From: Scedosporium boydii
Lineage: Eukaryota > Ascomycota > Sordariomycetes > Microascales > Microascaceae
NCBI GenBank assembly: GCA_002221725.1
Contig: NJFT01000005.1
Location: 248,001 to 312,000, forward strand
Direction: 5' to 3'
DNA: 64,000 nucleotides
The notes beneath the pieces are model-generated. The model worked only from the letters and a program-made list of their open reading frames with translations, ran no database searches and was not told the DNA's origin. How positions within the stretch are numbered: position 1 is the stretch's first letter; each line of letters starts with the position of its first letter. Positions 21,177 to 33,159 of this stretch are shown one piece after another. The position numbers and the translations under genes are program-made.

Positions 21177-23190
21177 ATGGCAGAAACAACATCCCAGGCA
21201 TTTCCCCTCCGGCCCGCTACCGCGGGTAGCAGAGGTCCAGGACCCTTCGCCTACGGGATCGCCCCTGTCCCGGACCTCTACACCTCACAACCCATCATCC
21301 GGGACCCACTTGAGACTTCAACATCGGAGATTCAGGATGAGACAGTCGCACAGTGCCTACCCTATCTCCGGGGCGGCGTCACAAGTCTCAACTACAACCG
21401 GCATGGCGTCCCGAACTTGGTTCGCGGGAAGCACAAGAACTTCTTGAAGAGGAACTTGCGAATGTTGCCGGCGCCATTCGTTGCTGCCGACGCCAGCCGT
21501 CCTTGGATGCTGCTCTGGAACTTGACGGGCCTCACTCTATTAGGGGAGGATGTCTCGTCCTATGAAACTGCTCTGATCGACACGGCTTTCACGATGCAGA
21601 ATAGGTCGGGAGGCTTCGGTGGTGGTCATGGCCAGACGTCGCATCTTGCCACTACATATGCCTGCGTGCTTGCCCTAGCTGTATGCGGCACTCAGGAGGC
21701 ATACGACGTCATTGATAGGCGAGCGTTGTGGAAGTGGCTATGCTCTTTAAAACAACCAAATGGCGGGTTCCAGATTGCATATGGTGGCGAGGTGGATGTT
21801 CGGTACGTGCCCGTCCCAGAGGTCCTTTTTCTTTGTTTGAATTCTCCTCGACGGCAGCCCCCGGTACTTTGGACCGCTCGCCTTTCCTCGAACGTCTTGA
21901 TATGCGCTCGGTCGCAATTGTGAAGTACACGTATGCTTGCATTACCACTAACTTGTTGATCCTCTCGACAGGGGTGCATATTGTGCTGCCGTTATCATCA
22001 GCCTGCTCAATCTCCCTCTTGACCTGTCTCCCGATTCCCCTGCCTGGACTCCCGAGAGGCCAACTCTATTCACAGGCCTGGCAGATTATGTACGTCGCTG
22101 TAAGTAGGAGTCTCGAGTCCATTGACATTGCATCATACATGTAAAATTTGCTTCTCAGTGGCTCACTTCACCCCCTCTTGGCTCTCAGGTCAAACTTTTG
22201 AAGGAGGCATATCGGGTCAGCCGGACGCCGAAGCACATGGTGCATATGCTTTCTGCGCACTAGGCTGTCTGTCGATACTCGATGCACCGCATCGCATCAT
22301 TCCAAAGTATGTTTCCCCTCAACATCCAGTGAGATATTGACAAGAAGCAATACATGTGCTGTCGAAGCTAACGCCGATGGCCTCCCCTCCCTCTCCCTTC
22401 CCTGTCGAAAAAGGTATCTCGACGTTCCACGACTGATTTCTTGGCTATCGTCTCGTCAATATGCCCCCGAAGGCGGGTTTTCCGGACGTACAAACAAGCT
22501 CGTCGATGGATGTTACAGTCACTGGGTCGGTGGTTGCTGGCCGCTAATCGAGGCCACCCTGAACGGGCCCAGTGGGTCGGACGACCAGCCCCCGACCACC
22601 GCGTTTCCCGCTGCAAAACAAAGCCTTTTCGACCGAGAAGGCCTAATTCGGTATATATTATGCTGCTGTCAAGAAGATTCCCCTCGCGGTGGCCTTCGAG
22701 ACAAGCCGGGAAAGTGAGTGACCCCCTCTGCTCCCTTTTCCTTGGTTTTGCCTCCTTGATATTTTTCTCTTCTCCTTGCCTCCTCCTCCCTCCATGCATC
22801 TTGATGCATCGCCGATATCGTTCACCCCACCTCCGACCCCGCCCCTCAATATAATCGGTTTGCCTACTTGATTGCTCCACCTTTGCGTTGTTGGGAAAAC
22901 TGACCGCAGGTGAATAACCCTCCAGACCCTCCGATTCATACCACACCTACTACGTCCTCGCGGGCCTGAGCTCCGCCCAGCACCATTGGCATCTTGAAGA
23001 GGACCCCGCCGTATTCAGCCAAGCTACCGGCCTTCCCGCATCGAACTGGGTCGTATCACCCTACGTTGACGGTGGCGAGCAGATCTTCGACGAGGAGGAT
23101 CGCGTCGTCCCCCTCCATCCCGTCTACACGATACCTCAGCAAAAGGTCGACGATATTGCCAAGTACTTTGGAAGCAAGCCTGGCTTCTAG
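21177..23190 (+). CDS. ram1: Protein farnesyltransferase beta subunit
   Basis: Catalytic subunit that, with the alpha subunit, transfers farnesyl from farnesyl diphosphate to CaaX cysteines (Ras, Rho, a-factor type substrates). Exons 21177-21802, 21972-22099, 22189-22306, 22414-22713 and 22926-23190 join in phase to 478 residues, near the family's usual length. Alpha-alpha barrel repeats are visible: GGFGGGHGQ, GGFQIAYGGEVDVRGAYC, TFEGGISGQPDAEAHGAYAF and GGFSGRTNKLVDGCYSHW. Zinc ligands match Asp322, Cys324 (VDGC) and His397 (DSYHT). Arg316 and Lys319 correspond to diphosphate-binding residues, and His268 to the active-site His. The LVDGCYSHWVGG segment favours farnesyl- over geranylgeranyl-transferase. 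The exon 4 acceptor is AAAAAG, weaker than usual but required by phase. ATG 21177 has A at -3; the alternative is ATG 21114. Confidence 0.94.
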
Positions 23191-23866
23191 ACCCGCACTC
23201 TCGCGTCGCCGAACGTTCACCTTTCTCTCCCCATATGATCCACGCCCGTTCTACACCCCCCTTTTTTACCCACCTCCTCCCAACTTTCATACTCTCCTCC
23301 TTCTGCACTACGACATAACATACCTGTCAACATACTTGTCCATTCCCCACCCGTTTTTTCCCTCCCTTCTCATTGACTCATTCGTACCCTCGCTCGTAAA
23401 ACCCTGGAGTTTGGACTCGGCAAAATATGAAGAAAGCATAGGAAAGAGGGAGGGCTCTGATGATCCTAGCCTGTACAGTACTATACAGTTACCGTCCTAA
23501 AGCAACAATGAGGATATTGTACACCTGCCTTGAATCATATAGCCGTATTCGTAGATGACGGCTTCGCCGATGCAACATGGACGTATATTCGGTTAGTAGC
23601 CTGATGTGTGCGAGAATACCAGAGGTCTTCGAAGGCCGTTGCGGGATTGTGCAGCGAGCACTACCCTTTCGATCTCTCAAGTTCCTTGATTATGTCGATA
23701 TGCGACGGGAACGCCAGGCCAAAGGTGGCAAAGGGACGAAACACTCTTTGACTTACAAAGGACTCTGCTATAGTTCATATGTACGTCTAGGTGGGAGAGG
23801 CAGGTGTCAATGAGACCGAGATTTCTGCGAGTTCCCGACGGAGACACGTCAAATTGTCGCCTTCTT

Positions 23867-23897
<31 letters not shown>

Positions 23898-26800
23898 CTT
23901 CCCCCTCCTTTTTCGTTTTTCCAATATTTTGGCCTACGAGCCCGCGCTCCTCATATAAGAACCCTAAGACTATAGCATCTGTTGTGTTTGTAAGTAGATG
24001 TGTTGGGTGACTATCTCGATGGAATATCATGAGAAATGTACAAATTGAGTCTCCTGGAGACCGCTCGCCTCCTCTAGGCCCTGTATAAGATCTGCATTCG
24101 GATAAGGTGTAAGGAGGTAGGGGATAACTCCGGTTGAGAGATCGAACTGCATGAATTAGGGGTTTAAGCAATGGAAATTATCACGAGATATGGTGGCCAA
24201 CTCATTCACCTCCTTGCAGTCTCCTTCCTTTCTCATAGTGATACTGACATGGCTTATTAGGCTCTACTTAAACTGAGCTAGATCTGAACTAGGAAGGTTG
24301 GCTGTGTCCCTGTGTTCCTCGTATAGTTTGAGATGACGAAGGAGATACGTGCAAAAGATCGATCAAGCGGAGAAGACGAACGTATTCGAAAGCTCAACGT
24401 CGTGCCATTTCCATTTCCATTTCCAAATGTTATTCTTCTCTGTGCCAAGTAGAACAAGAGAATCAAAACAAGTTCTCCGCAGAAGACAAGTACGAGGAAT
24501 GGAGGTGCCAAGCTTCAGAGATTGGTTCCCATGTTTTTTTTGGCCGCGCAAGATGCGGCCTTGACTGCGGCCCGTTAATATCTCTGAATACCCGTGGCCA
24601 ACAATGCGGCCGCCCCCTTTGTTTGCGTACTAGCTCTCCCGTCAACGGAATGTCCAAAACGCAGACCGAGAAGCAGTACGGGAGGTCGAGGTGGCTTTAG
24701 TTTAGGCTGCTTGTATGGCCAATATCGACCTCGAGTGCCAGGGTCATCGAGGTGTAAGTCAGGACACCGCATTGGAGCTCCGGTGAAAGTTATTAGGGCT
24801 ACCCCGTGCAGAGAGACGTTTGGAATACTTTAAAGTGTACAGATATTCCTCTCCCATGCCTCAATTGGATGGAAGGCCTTCTCCTATTGCTGTAGTACGA
24901 CATGGCTGATCGCCCTCACAGGATGGTTGGTGTCGTCCATGACATGACCAGGGTTATGGTCAAGCTCATGCTCATGAACCGCACACCCTCAAAGTCATCT
25001 GTTATGAGAAATTTCAAATGATCGGACTGGTGATAATTCGAGAAGTGCGGACAGGCTGTGAAATGAGGCCCTCATGGAGGTCGTGTCAAGGACAGCCGGG
25101 TGGGTTCTACAACATAGCTGCAGGAAAGTGTGGGAAGACCGGATAGGCAGGAATTGCGTTTCCGGGCCAAGCAGGAATGAAAGAAATATTCCAAGGATCT
25201 GGAGCTTCTCTCTCTCATTGCTTGAGCCCTGGTGGCATATTCCGAATGTGCAGCTCAAGCTCTACATGGTGTTCTGTCTCAGCACGCAGCCTTCTCTTGA
25301 TGAGGCGGCAGAATTATCCCCGGTCGAGGTTCGGTCACGAAAAGGATATGAATAGATGCTTTGTCATCCTTCAAAGGTACAATTGTACGATTGCACTTCC
25401 CCAGATCTGTATAATATACGAGACCGAAACCTTAAACAAGCAAGTTACACAAGAGATGATAAAGTGAAGGCGGCCAAAGCTCCCAGTGTAGCTTTCCCAG
25501 AAAGCATCGTACGTCGGACCGTCCCATTGACATCGGAGGTCGTGGTCTCCGGGTTGGTCTCGAGGCTCCCATGTTTCGATTGAATCTAGAGAACTATAAT
25601 TCCCCCGAGCTAAGCTCATTCGGCGAAGGTCTCCTCAAATCGCTGTGGATGGTTCACATGGTCTACAAGTTTTCTAGCTCAGAAAAAGCAAAGTTGGAAA
25701 CGCAAGACTGCCAAACGTGGCGCTCTTTTCCTGGGCATTGTATCACATGTAGATCTACGCATGTTCCAAGTCCCGGCTCCAGCTCTTCCATGGTGCCGTA
25801 GATGATAGGATAGAAAGAGAAAAAGCGCTATCCGCGCCACCTGGCCGGGGCGTCCAAAGTGCAAGACCGTCTTCATTTGAATGGATCTCTCGTACTTTTC
25901 TTCACATAGATACCGATTTCGATATCCTCGCCAGCCAATGGTCTGGTCTATCCGATGGTTGACTGATGGTGTTGACAGTATTCTTGTTGGAAGCGACTGC
26001 TATTCTACGGTGTGGAGATGTCCCCTTATGACGACGACGACGACAGGGTCAGATAAATGGCTGGCTGTTAATTGAAGATCCAGCCCCCTTGGCGTGCCAT
26101 GAGTCGTTTCCCCTGCGTCCAAATATATCAATGCGGGAGGAGATGGAACTAGGACTCCGCTCCCGCTCGGAACTGATGTTCAATGTTGTTGTATCAGGGT
26201 TCCTATAAATACAGGAAGCGGGGGAGGGGGCAGTTGTTAGCGAGCATGGGAGGCCTGCTGGTATGAACGAGTCTACACTATGTCTATCCATGATCGCCTG
26301 GGGTTGGGGTTGATGCAGATGAGTGCATGTAGTGCGCATCAATACATCCAGTATGCTTATGCCATTGGCATCAAACGTGAGAAGGCATCAATTGATCAAT
26401 GTTTCCCCCCCGCTGCTTCGTACTTTGAGGTAAACTGCATTCGCGCTACGAAGTACGGTAGACCAGGCTCAATCGTCGTGAAGAAATGGGCCCAAAATTC
26501 CAATTAACATGTGGGAACACTTCGAAGAAGGTCCTGCTTACTCAGACAGTCACCTCAATTGTTCACCGCCTTCACAATGGGAGAAACGACAAAAAAGACG
26601 ATTGGATGGACAGAGACAAACCAAACTTGTGTTAGCGGCAGTAGTTTGAGTTCGTCGTCGCAGCTTGGCATCCTGATGTAACCACTCTCGAGAACACAAT
26701 TGCGCGGAGAAAACTGCACATCATCAACGGCTCCCACACGCGTGCCCTGGCTGCCTATAGTGTATTCAATACTCCTGTGTATTATTGCTTTGTTTGGCAA

Positions 26801-29800
26801 AGACGTAAAATGACATCTATGCGTGGGCTGTCGATGTGGTTCTGGTCGAGGTTGCTACTGTGGGAGGGTCGAGTTGTCTTCTCTTTTGTTCCGCGCCGGT
26901 TTCTTCTCCCTCGCCTCTGGGTCGTGTTAATTTGAGCAGCAGCACTGCCAACTCATCAATGCATGAAAGTGTCGAGACTTCAACGTTCCGTCTCCCCAAG
27001 TTCTCCAATGCTATCGTCGCTCACTGGTGAAACCGCCCAATCCCTCGCGTCGCTTCCCCTCCTTTTTTTTTTTTTTTTTTCTTTTCTCTCTTTTTGCCCC
27101 TCAATTCCTTGCCGGTCCGGCATGGTCCATCGTCCTTGGTCCATGGTCCATTCGCCCCTTCACCGTCCATCCGATCTAGCCTGTAGGGAAGTACGAAGTA
27201 GCGCAGTCCTGTGTAAATTTCCTGTTTTCGCCTTCGTTGACAATGGTTCCTCCATCTGAACGTGTCAATTGATGTTTGCAGCGGTGTTTTTCTGGCCTTC
27301 TTGTTGTTCTCTAGCTGCGGCCGGGGTGGCTCTATCCAGCTCCCAACCAGCTCTCTCCTGGGTCACTGGACTCGCAGAGAAAATAAGTCGGAGCTGGTGA
27401 GAAGCCTTGACACAACGGTCTCACCAACCGATCTCGTCCACTTGGTCATCGTGTGGGCTGGATCTCTTCAGTTCCGGGGACACTTCCTCTGGACCAATTG
27501 ACAGTTCATACTTCGCAGGCCCGCCGCAGAGTTACTTCTCATGCACGACTTCGTTGCTACCATGCCCGTTTCTCCCTTCTTGTTGTTTTTCCTCGTCTTT
27601 GTCTTCTTCCCTTCACCGACCTTCCGTGGTTTCGTCAACCGCCGCCAGTTTTAATTTTAATTTCCCGCTCCTCCCCTCCCCCCCCCTTCATCAACGACCT
27701 GCATATTGGCTAGACATGGGAGAAAACTCCGGACCCTGGAGATCGAGCCGTGGGGTCGCTTTTGCGGTCTCCCCAAAATGGTTGATTTCGGGATTCTCCC
27801 CTTTAGCCCAATCATCGTCCCGGAAGCCTTCCCCCCCCCTCTGCTACCCTCCTTCATCTGCCCGCCGTTGTGCCCGCCGGCGGTATTAGGGTATCGGGGC
27901 TGGGGCTGGATGGGAGAAAGAAGGCAGCGAACCGAATCACGTCTAATTGCCTCCACGTCCACCTTCGGTGTCATGGGCGGTTGTGATTTGTCGCCATGGT
28001 GCTGGTGCGCTGCTGCCTCGCGGCTTTCCATTGGACCAACTGCCCATCGCGAATCGCCCAGTCGTTGAGGTCCCTCGGAAGCCACAAAACGTGGCCGATT
28101 GGAACATTGAAAGGCATATACTTCGTATGAGCTCGTGTAATAGGCTGTATTAGCTTGCTTGCTAGCAAAAAAAAGTCATCCGAACCCTTTTTTCGAGATT
28201 TACGAGGTTGGTACGTTTGCTCATCAAACTTGCCACCTCACTCCGAATAGGTCTCGAAATGGGCCGCAGCTTCGTACCCGCTGCGGGATGACTATTTTGA
28301 ACTTCCCTTGCTCTTCATCTCCCGATACGCAGCTCTCCCTCCCCACTTATCCACTTCAACTTACACTACGCTTCACATGATGGCATAACATCTACTCGAG
28401 TCAAATCTATCTTAAGCTCCCCTCTTCTTTTTCTGTGTAGTTGCACCAATGCTCGAGTAGCTCGAAGCGCGGTGAAGAAAGAGCCACCCCACATCCAGGT
28501 TTAGCATGGCGCTAACACGGAGCATACTTCGTAAGGGTCCAACCTCTTGCTTGCAGTTCAGTCGTTGATCATGAACCGGGCCCATGCAAGGGTCTCTTTA
28601 TTATTAGTGGATATTCGCAATCCATAACTCGCCGAGATATTGAAGATTACGCACTACTTGTTGCATCGCGTTCTCAAGGCAAGGCCACGGGGGTGCTCAT
28701 TTGCTCATTTGCTCGTTGGTCGTTTTCTCGTTGCGGCGGTCGAGGCATGGGTTTGAACCTTTGATACACTTGCAGTGCAGAAAGGGTTGCAGAGTCATGT
28801 ACAAGAACTGTATCAGGATGTTTTGAGATGCTCAACTCCCCTCAACTCCCCAGCCCATTGTTGACACGAATCATCGAAAGCTGAGCACAATGTGGTTCTC
28901 TCTCATTCTTCCCGTGTAGCAAATTATTATTTCTGGGGAGATATCGGCAACGTCAATCTCGGGTGACTTCCGTCCTGATCCTCCTCCCGCCGTTGCCTTG
29001 ATTGATTTGCATCTGCAGACAGGTACTTTTAAGGTACTGTTGGCAGGCGGGGAGTGGGGATACGATAATTTACCCCATAAAAACCCGTGTGACATTGTCG
29101 TGTGGTGGACGTGGTGTAGTGGATGAAGTATTGAGGCGTATTTTATCAAAGCGACTCAATTTCACATCTTGGGATCTTCCGGCGGGAAGGAGGAAGAGTT
29201 CGAAGAAGGCCAATTGCAAACCCCGTAACCGCCTCCCTTCTCCTCGATTTGAACATCCCTACAGGACAAGTGGGCACTCTCGAGACAGCCGAATTCTCAC
29301 AGCGCTCCCTTTAATGTTTCTTTTTGTTTTACCTCTCTCCGTCTTTTTGCCTTTTCTTTTGTTTGTGCCGTGGACGCTAAGATAGCGCATCGCTGTTAGC
29401 GCACTCTCCGAACGAGCCTCCCACTGGTCGGTCCTCTCGGCTTGCCCTTGTTTGTTTTGTTTTCCTTGGCCCTGTCTACGCATATACATAAGAAGGCCGA
29501 AATTGAGGAAAATAAGAGTTACATCTCAATGTAATTGACCTGCAGATAGTGGAGGCTGGCTCGTCTCGATGGTTCCATTTTGCCACCTCACTATGCCTGG
29601 ACTCTGCATATACAGGCGCCACGCTTATTTCGAGAAAGGGTAAGAACGATGTCCATTCGAAGTGACTTGCAGAAAGAACAGACCCGAGATACAGCAGATA
29701 CACATATGGTACCACTGTGCAGAACTTTGTACTTGGAGAGTACGAATGATCAAATGGTATGTACGTACGGTGGACACCGGGCCAAGGATTTCTTTTCTTT

Positions 29801-30723
29801 TTTTTCTTTTTTTTCTTTTTTCCTTTTACACCCGTTCTAAAAATCTCCTTGCAGCCTGTAGCGCCCGTCTAGTGGAAGAGGGGAGGCGAGGTTCGAGGCG
29901 GGTTTTGAGGCGATTCTATGTGGGTGGTGGTCTGCTTGGTCTACGAGTTCGTGATGCGTCACCGGAGGAAGCGGAGGAAAGCGATGATGAGAGAGAGAGC
30001 TGTAGTTTAGACTACACGAGAGGTCCAATGGCTGCTCGGCCACTTGTTTCTCTCAAATCCCGTCGACCGAGTTGCCTCGCACACCTGCCGGAGTAGCTCG
30101 ACGTGCAGATGGAAATATAAACCTGGCCCAGGCTTTGTGTAGCATCTATGATGCCATGCCAATTTCGTGGGCTGCCATCATTGATGTATACTACTCTCCA
30201 GACGTACAGCTGGGGCGTAATTCTCTCCGTCAAGCAGAGAGCCCGGAGCCGTTGATTCATTTGACGCCCGCCGGCCCCCAAAGAGTTGCAACACGAGGCG
30301 CACATTCTATGTATTTTTCGCCTTGCTCATCCGCCAGCTTCCGTCCTCTCAGCGGCTCTTTGACATCCATCTCGCCGCGCATGTCACGCACTTCGTACTC
30401 TCCCAAACCTGCTTGGGGGAGGTGTTTGTGGTTGTTGAAGCTTTGCAGTGCCCCCTCCCGAACTCCAAAAAAGAAAAAAAGAACAAAAGAAAAAGAAGAA
30501 AAAAACAAAATTCACCCCTCCGTTCCATGGGGGTGGAGTTTGGCGGCTAGACTGAAAATGGGTCCGCTTTCTATTATCATCAACTGGCAACGACGCGAGC
30601 CAGCACATCAGGTATGGGTCACACTCTCTACATATCAAATGTATATATGTATAGTGGGTGTATATGCGTCTTGAGGAGCCGCAGTTCGGCTTGCATTTTC
30701 TCTCTCTCTAAAAAAACGAAACG

Positions 30724-31146
30724 ATGTCCCCTCCTCCCCTGCCTCGTTCTTGTCATGGATTTGTATTGTTAGGTCTGGCCCTGGTGCTTAGTGTATTAGC
30801 TAGGGATGGATGGACCTTGGAGCGTAGAGACCCTTCATATATGTACGTTTCCTGTACGTCAAAATCTCCCGCACGACCGCCCAGAATAACCCTTGAAAAT
30901 TACTCCGGCTTCTGGCGTTCTTTGCAACGTGCACTAGGTGACCTGGCCGACCGATGGGCCTGGCCTCTCCGGCAGCGTCGTTTTTTCCCACCAAAAGCCT
31001 GCATCAATGTCATTTCATTGTACATATGCCTAGTGGCCAGTGGAGTGGGAAAGGTCGGGGGTAGGGGGAAATTATTTGATCATAATAATAAACGCCTTTT
31101 TCACTACTACGAGCCGAGTACAAGTGATGAACTTGGGAAAGCCTAG
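30724..31146 (+). CDS. Possible small secreted or membrane protein (uncertain)
   Basis: 140-codon ATG frame. The N-terminus MSPPPLPRSCHGFVLLGLAL continues VLSVLA, giving a hydrophobic core of about 14 residues that could be a signal peptide or anchor, followed by a dibasic site (LERRDPS). A second hydrophobic stretch (CINVISLYICLVASGVG) lies near residue 95. A TATA-like cluster (TGTATATATGTATAG) sits about 80 nt upstream and the ATG has A at -3. Against it: no recognised family, weak coding character, and a location in a gene-poor stretch where chance frames of this size occur. Confidence 0.22.
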   Translation: MSPPPLPRSCHGFVLLGLALVLSVLARDGWTLERRDPSYMYVSCTSKSPARPPRITLENYSGFWRSLQRALGDLADRWAWPLRQRRFFPPKACINVISLYICLVASGVGKVGGRGKLFDHNNKRLFHYYEPSTSDELGKA

Positions 31147-31760
31147 AGTTTCCAAACGCACACCCCGTGCCGTGGCCCCGCACTAACAGCAACACACATC
31201 AATCGATCCATCTACGAATGTACGGTTGCGGCTTGCCCCTCTCAATACTGGACTGGACTGGAAAAGAGGCCAGCCCATGGCATTGAATTGGCCAGCCCAG
31301 GCCAGCCAGACCAACTAAGACGTAGTGTGCGTGAGTACAAATTGTATGTACACTAGCAGACAAGTACTGTCGTTCAACATACCCCTACCAGGAGCCATTC
31401 ACCACCACCACCACTCCGCTTCTTGCTCCCCTCCATTTCCAATTCCCCGGCCCTTATTTACTTTCCCATTTTTTTTTTTTCTTTTCCCATTTTCTCTTTT
31501 CCGATCCGGCAAGGAGTAGGACGAACATTGGACCCAGGACGGCGTAGGCGGAGTCCAGATTCATATTAGAAAAAGCGAGGCCCAAGAAACTGGATCAAAA
31601 GGACACTTGAACCCTCACCTCAAATATTCCTTCCCCCGTTCCACATCCTCTCACCAAGCTCCTTCCTTTTTTTTTTCAACCTCTTCTCCATCTTAGACCT
31701 ACCTCACCTTCCCTGTCTCACTGGCAGATACATTTGATCTTTCCCTTTTGCCTTCCCTCC

Positions 31761-31825
31761 CACACACACCACACCAACACATACACGCACACGCACACGC
31801 ACACGCACGAACACCACAACACACA
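31761..31825. repeat. CA/CACG-rich microsatellite
   Basis: Imperfect array of CA and CACACG units between a pyrimidine-rich stretch and the dsRNA-binding-like gene. It is length-variable by nature and has no coding role that I can see. It may fall in the promoter region of the gene at 32195. Confidence 0.75.
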
Positions 31826-32194
31826 AATCACTTCTTGAAAGTGTGGTTCCTTCCGCCGACCTGTCCGTATTTTATATACTCCGTGACAACCACCACCCCT
31901 CCCTTCCCTCCGCCCAAAAACAGCTTAAAATATTTCCTGCCTCACGTTGGGCTCGACTGCATCTCGATTGAACCAAAGCAGGGAAGGCCTCGACACCTTA
32001 TCGGCATATATTGATAGGCTTCTGACAGCTATCAATTCCTCGTCACTTGTTCTCTGCGGCCCGAGCGAACCCCTAGTCCCCCTTGGGCTCCTTCTCAGTC
32101 GGACAAAGCAAAGAAGCACCGCCCCTGGTACTTCTTTATACGTCTTTTGATCCACCACTTGGCGATATTGTGCCATTGACACCCAACGTGCACC

Positions 32195-33159
32195 ATGCGG
32201 GGCTTTTATATTCAGTATTTGGAAAGTAAGTTGTTTAATTGATGTGAGGGGGAGAAGTTGTTGCCAATCTCGATGTGCGTTCACCGAAAATGCTTTGTGG
32301 ATACGATACCACCGCCGTCTTAGTTGTGGACCTGAACGAAGTTTCCTCATTGGGTTGAGGGCTCGGCATCTAGAATCGACCACCATGTTTCTCGTCAAAG
32401 GGATATTGGTGTGTATGTGTCTCGAAGGGAGGCTGAGAAATCATCCCTGCCCGTGTGCCTTAGGGCAGGTCGAGTGCTACCTGATGGGTTAGCCTTTCTC
32501 CACTTTGCATGCCTCGAATCCTTCGCCAGTCGTTCGTTCAACGGTCAAGAACCCAGGTCCTTGGGTTCGAATACCTTGAAGAACGCGGGTTGAGCTAGCC
32601 CTATTGGGCTTCCATGCAGCTCGTGAGACGGGTTGGCAAATGTGTTATGCATACGGGGAAGGGGGACTATCCGAAGCTCGCATGGCATCCTCCACGTTCG
32701 CGGACGGGAAGCACACGTGTTCCCCCCCGGGGGAGGAGGTCGTATACAGAAAGATCTTCCCCGAACAAGGCTAACGTTGCCGCCCAATCTCTAGGTCTTT
32801 GTCGCCGACGCGGATGGGGAGACCCCATGTACGAATGTTACCGTAGCTCCAACGGTTATACCTGCCACGTTCTCGTCAATGGCCGTGAATACCAGACGGA
32901 TCTCGCATATGAGTCGGACATTCTTGCACAGGAGAACGCTGCCATGCGTGCCTTCATGGTCTGCCGGAACTTTTCCGTTAACGGTGGAATGCTAGCCCGG
33001 AACGGTATTGTCCAGGGACTGCCCGCTAATGAGTCCAGCCGCCGTCACCGGAAGGGAAGCCATCATACGTCCTCAAGCCGAACTGGTAGCCATAATTCGA
33101 GCCACAGCCGGAGGTCTGGCCATCATTCCAGCAGCAGTTCCACTGCTTCCTTTGAATAA
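32195..33159 (+). CDS. Small dsRNA-binding-domain-like protein with Ser/His-rich tail
   Basis: Two exons, 32195-32225 and 32795-33159, give 131 residues. Joining exon 1 (MRGFYIQYLE) to exon 2 (SLCRRRGWGDPMYECY) creates a continuous dsRBD-like pattern: YLESLCRRRGW.DPMYE, then GYTCHVLVNGREYQT, then ILAQENAAMRAFMVCRNFSV. That is the alpha-beta-beta-beta-alpha layout of fungal DRBM-like proteins (about residues 6-72). The donor is GTAAGT; the acceptor CTCTAG has a CTAAC branch site about 20 nt upstream. The 569-nt intron is long for this window. The tail is a low-complexity Ser/His/Arg/Gly region (GSHNSSHSRRSGHHSSSSS), possibly flexible or RNA-contacting. The role is unknown; small proteins of this type recur in ascomycetes. 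If unspliced, a longer frame from 32614 could be read but would lack the first helix. Confidence 0.75.

Larger units (their letters stand above)
23191..32194. other. Gene-poor stretch of about 9 kb
   Basis: No confidently supported gene. Content: T runs at 23872-23897 (26 T) and 27063-27080 (18 T); four exact copies of TACGAAGTA/TACTTCGTA (26447-26455, 27192-27200, 28119-28127, 28525-28533); a short GAC repeat near 26031-26044; and a CA/CACG-rich microsatellite at 31761-31825. One ATG frame at 30724-31146 has a promoter-like TATA and a signal-like N-terminus and is listed separately with low confidence. The other frames are short, overlapping and lack domains. Confidence 0.5.

Noticed and set aside
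32560..32575. GGGTTCGAATACC resembling a tRNA B box
   Set aside because: No matching A box, acceptor stem or cloverleaf could be built around it.
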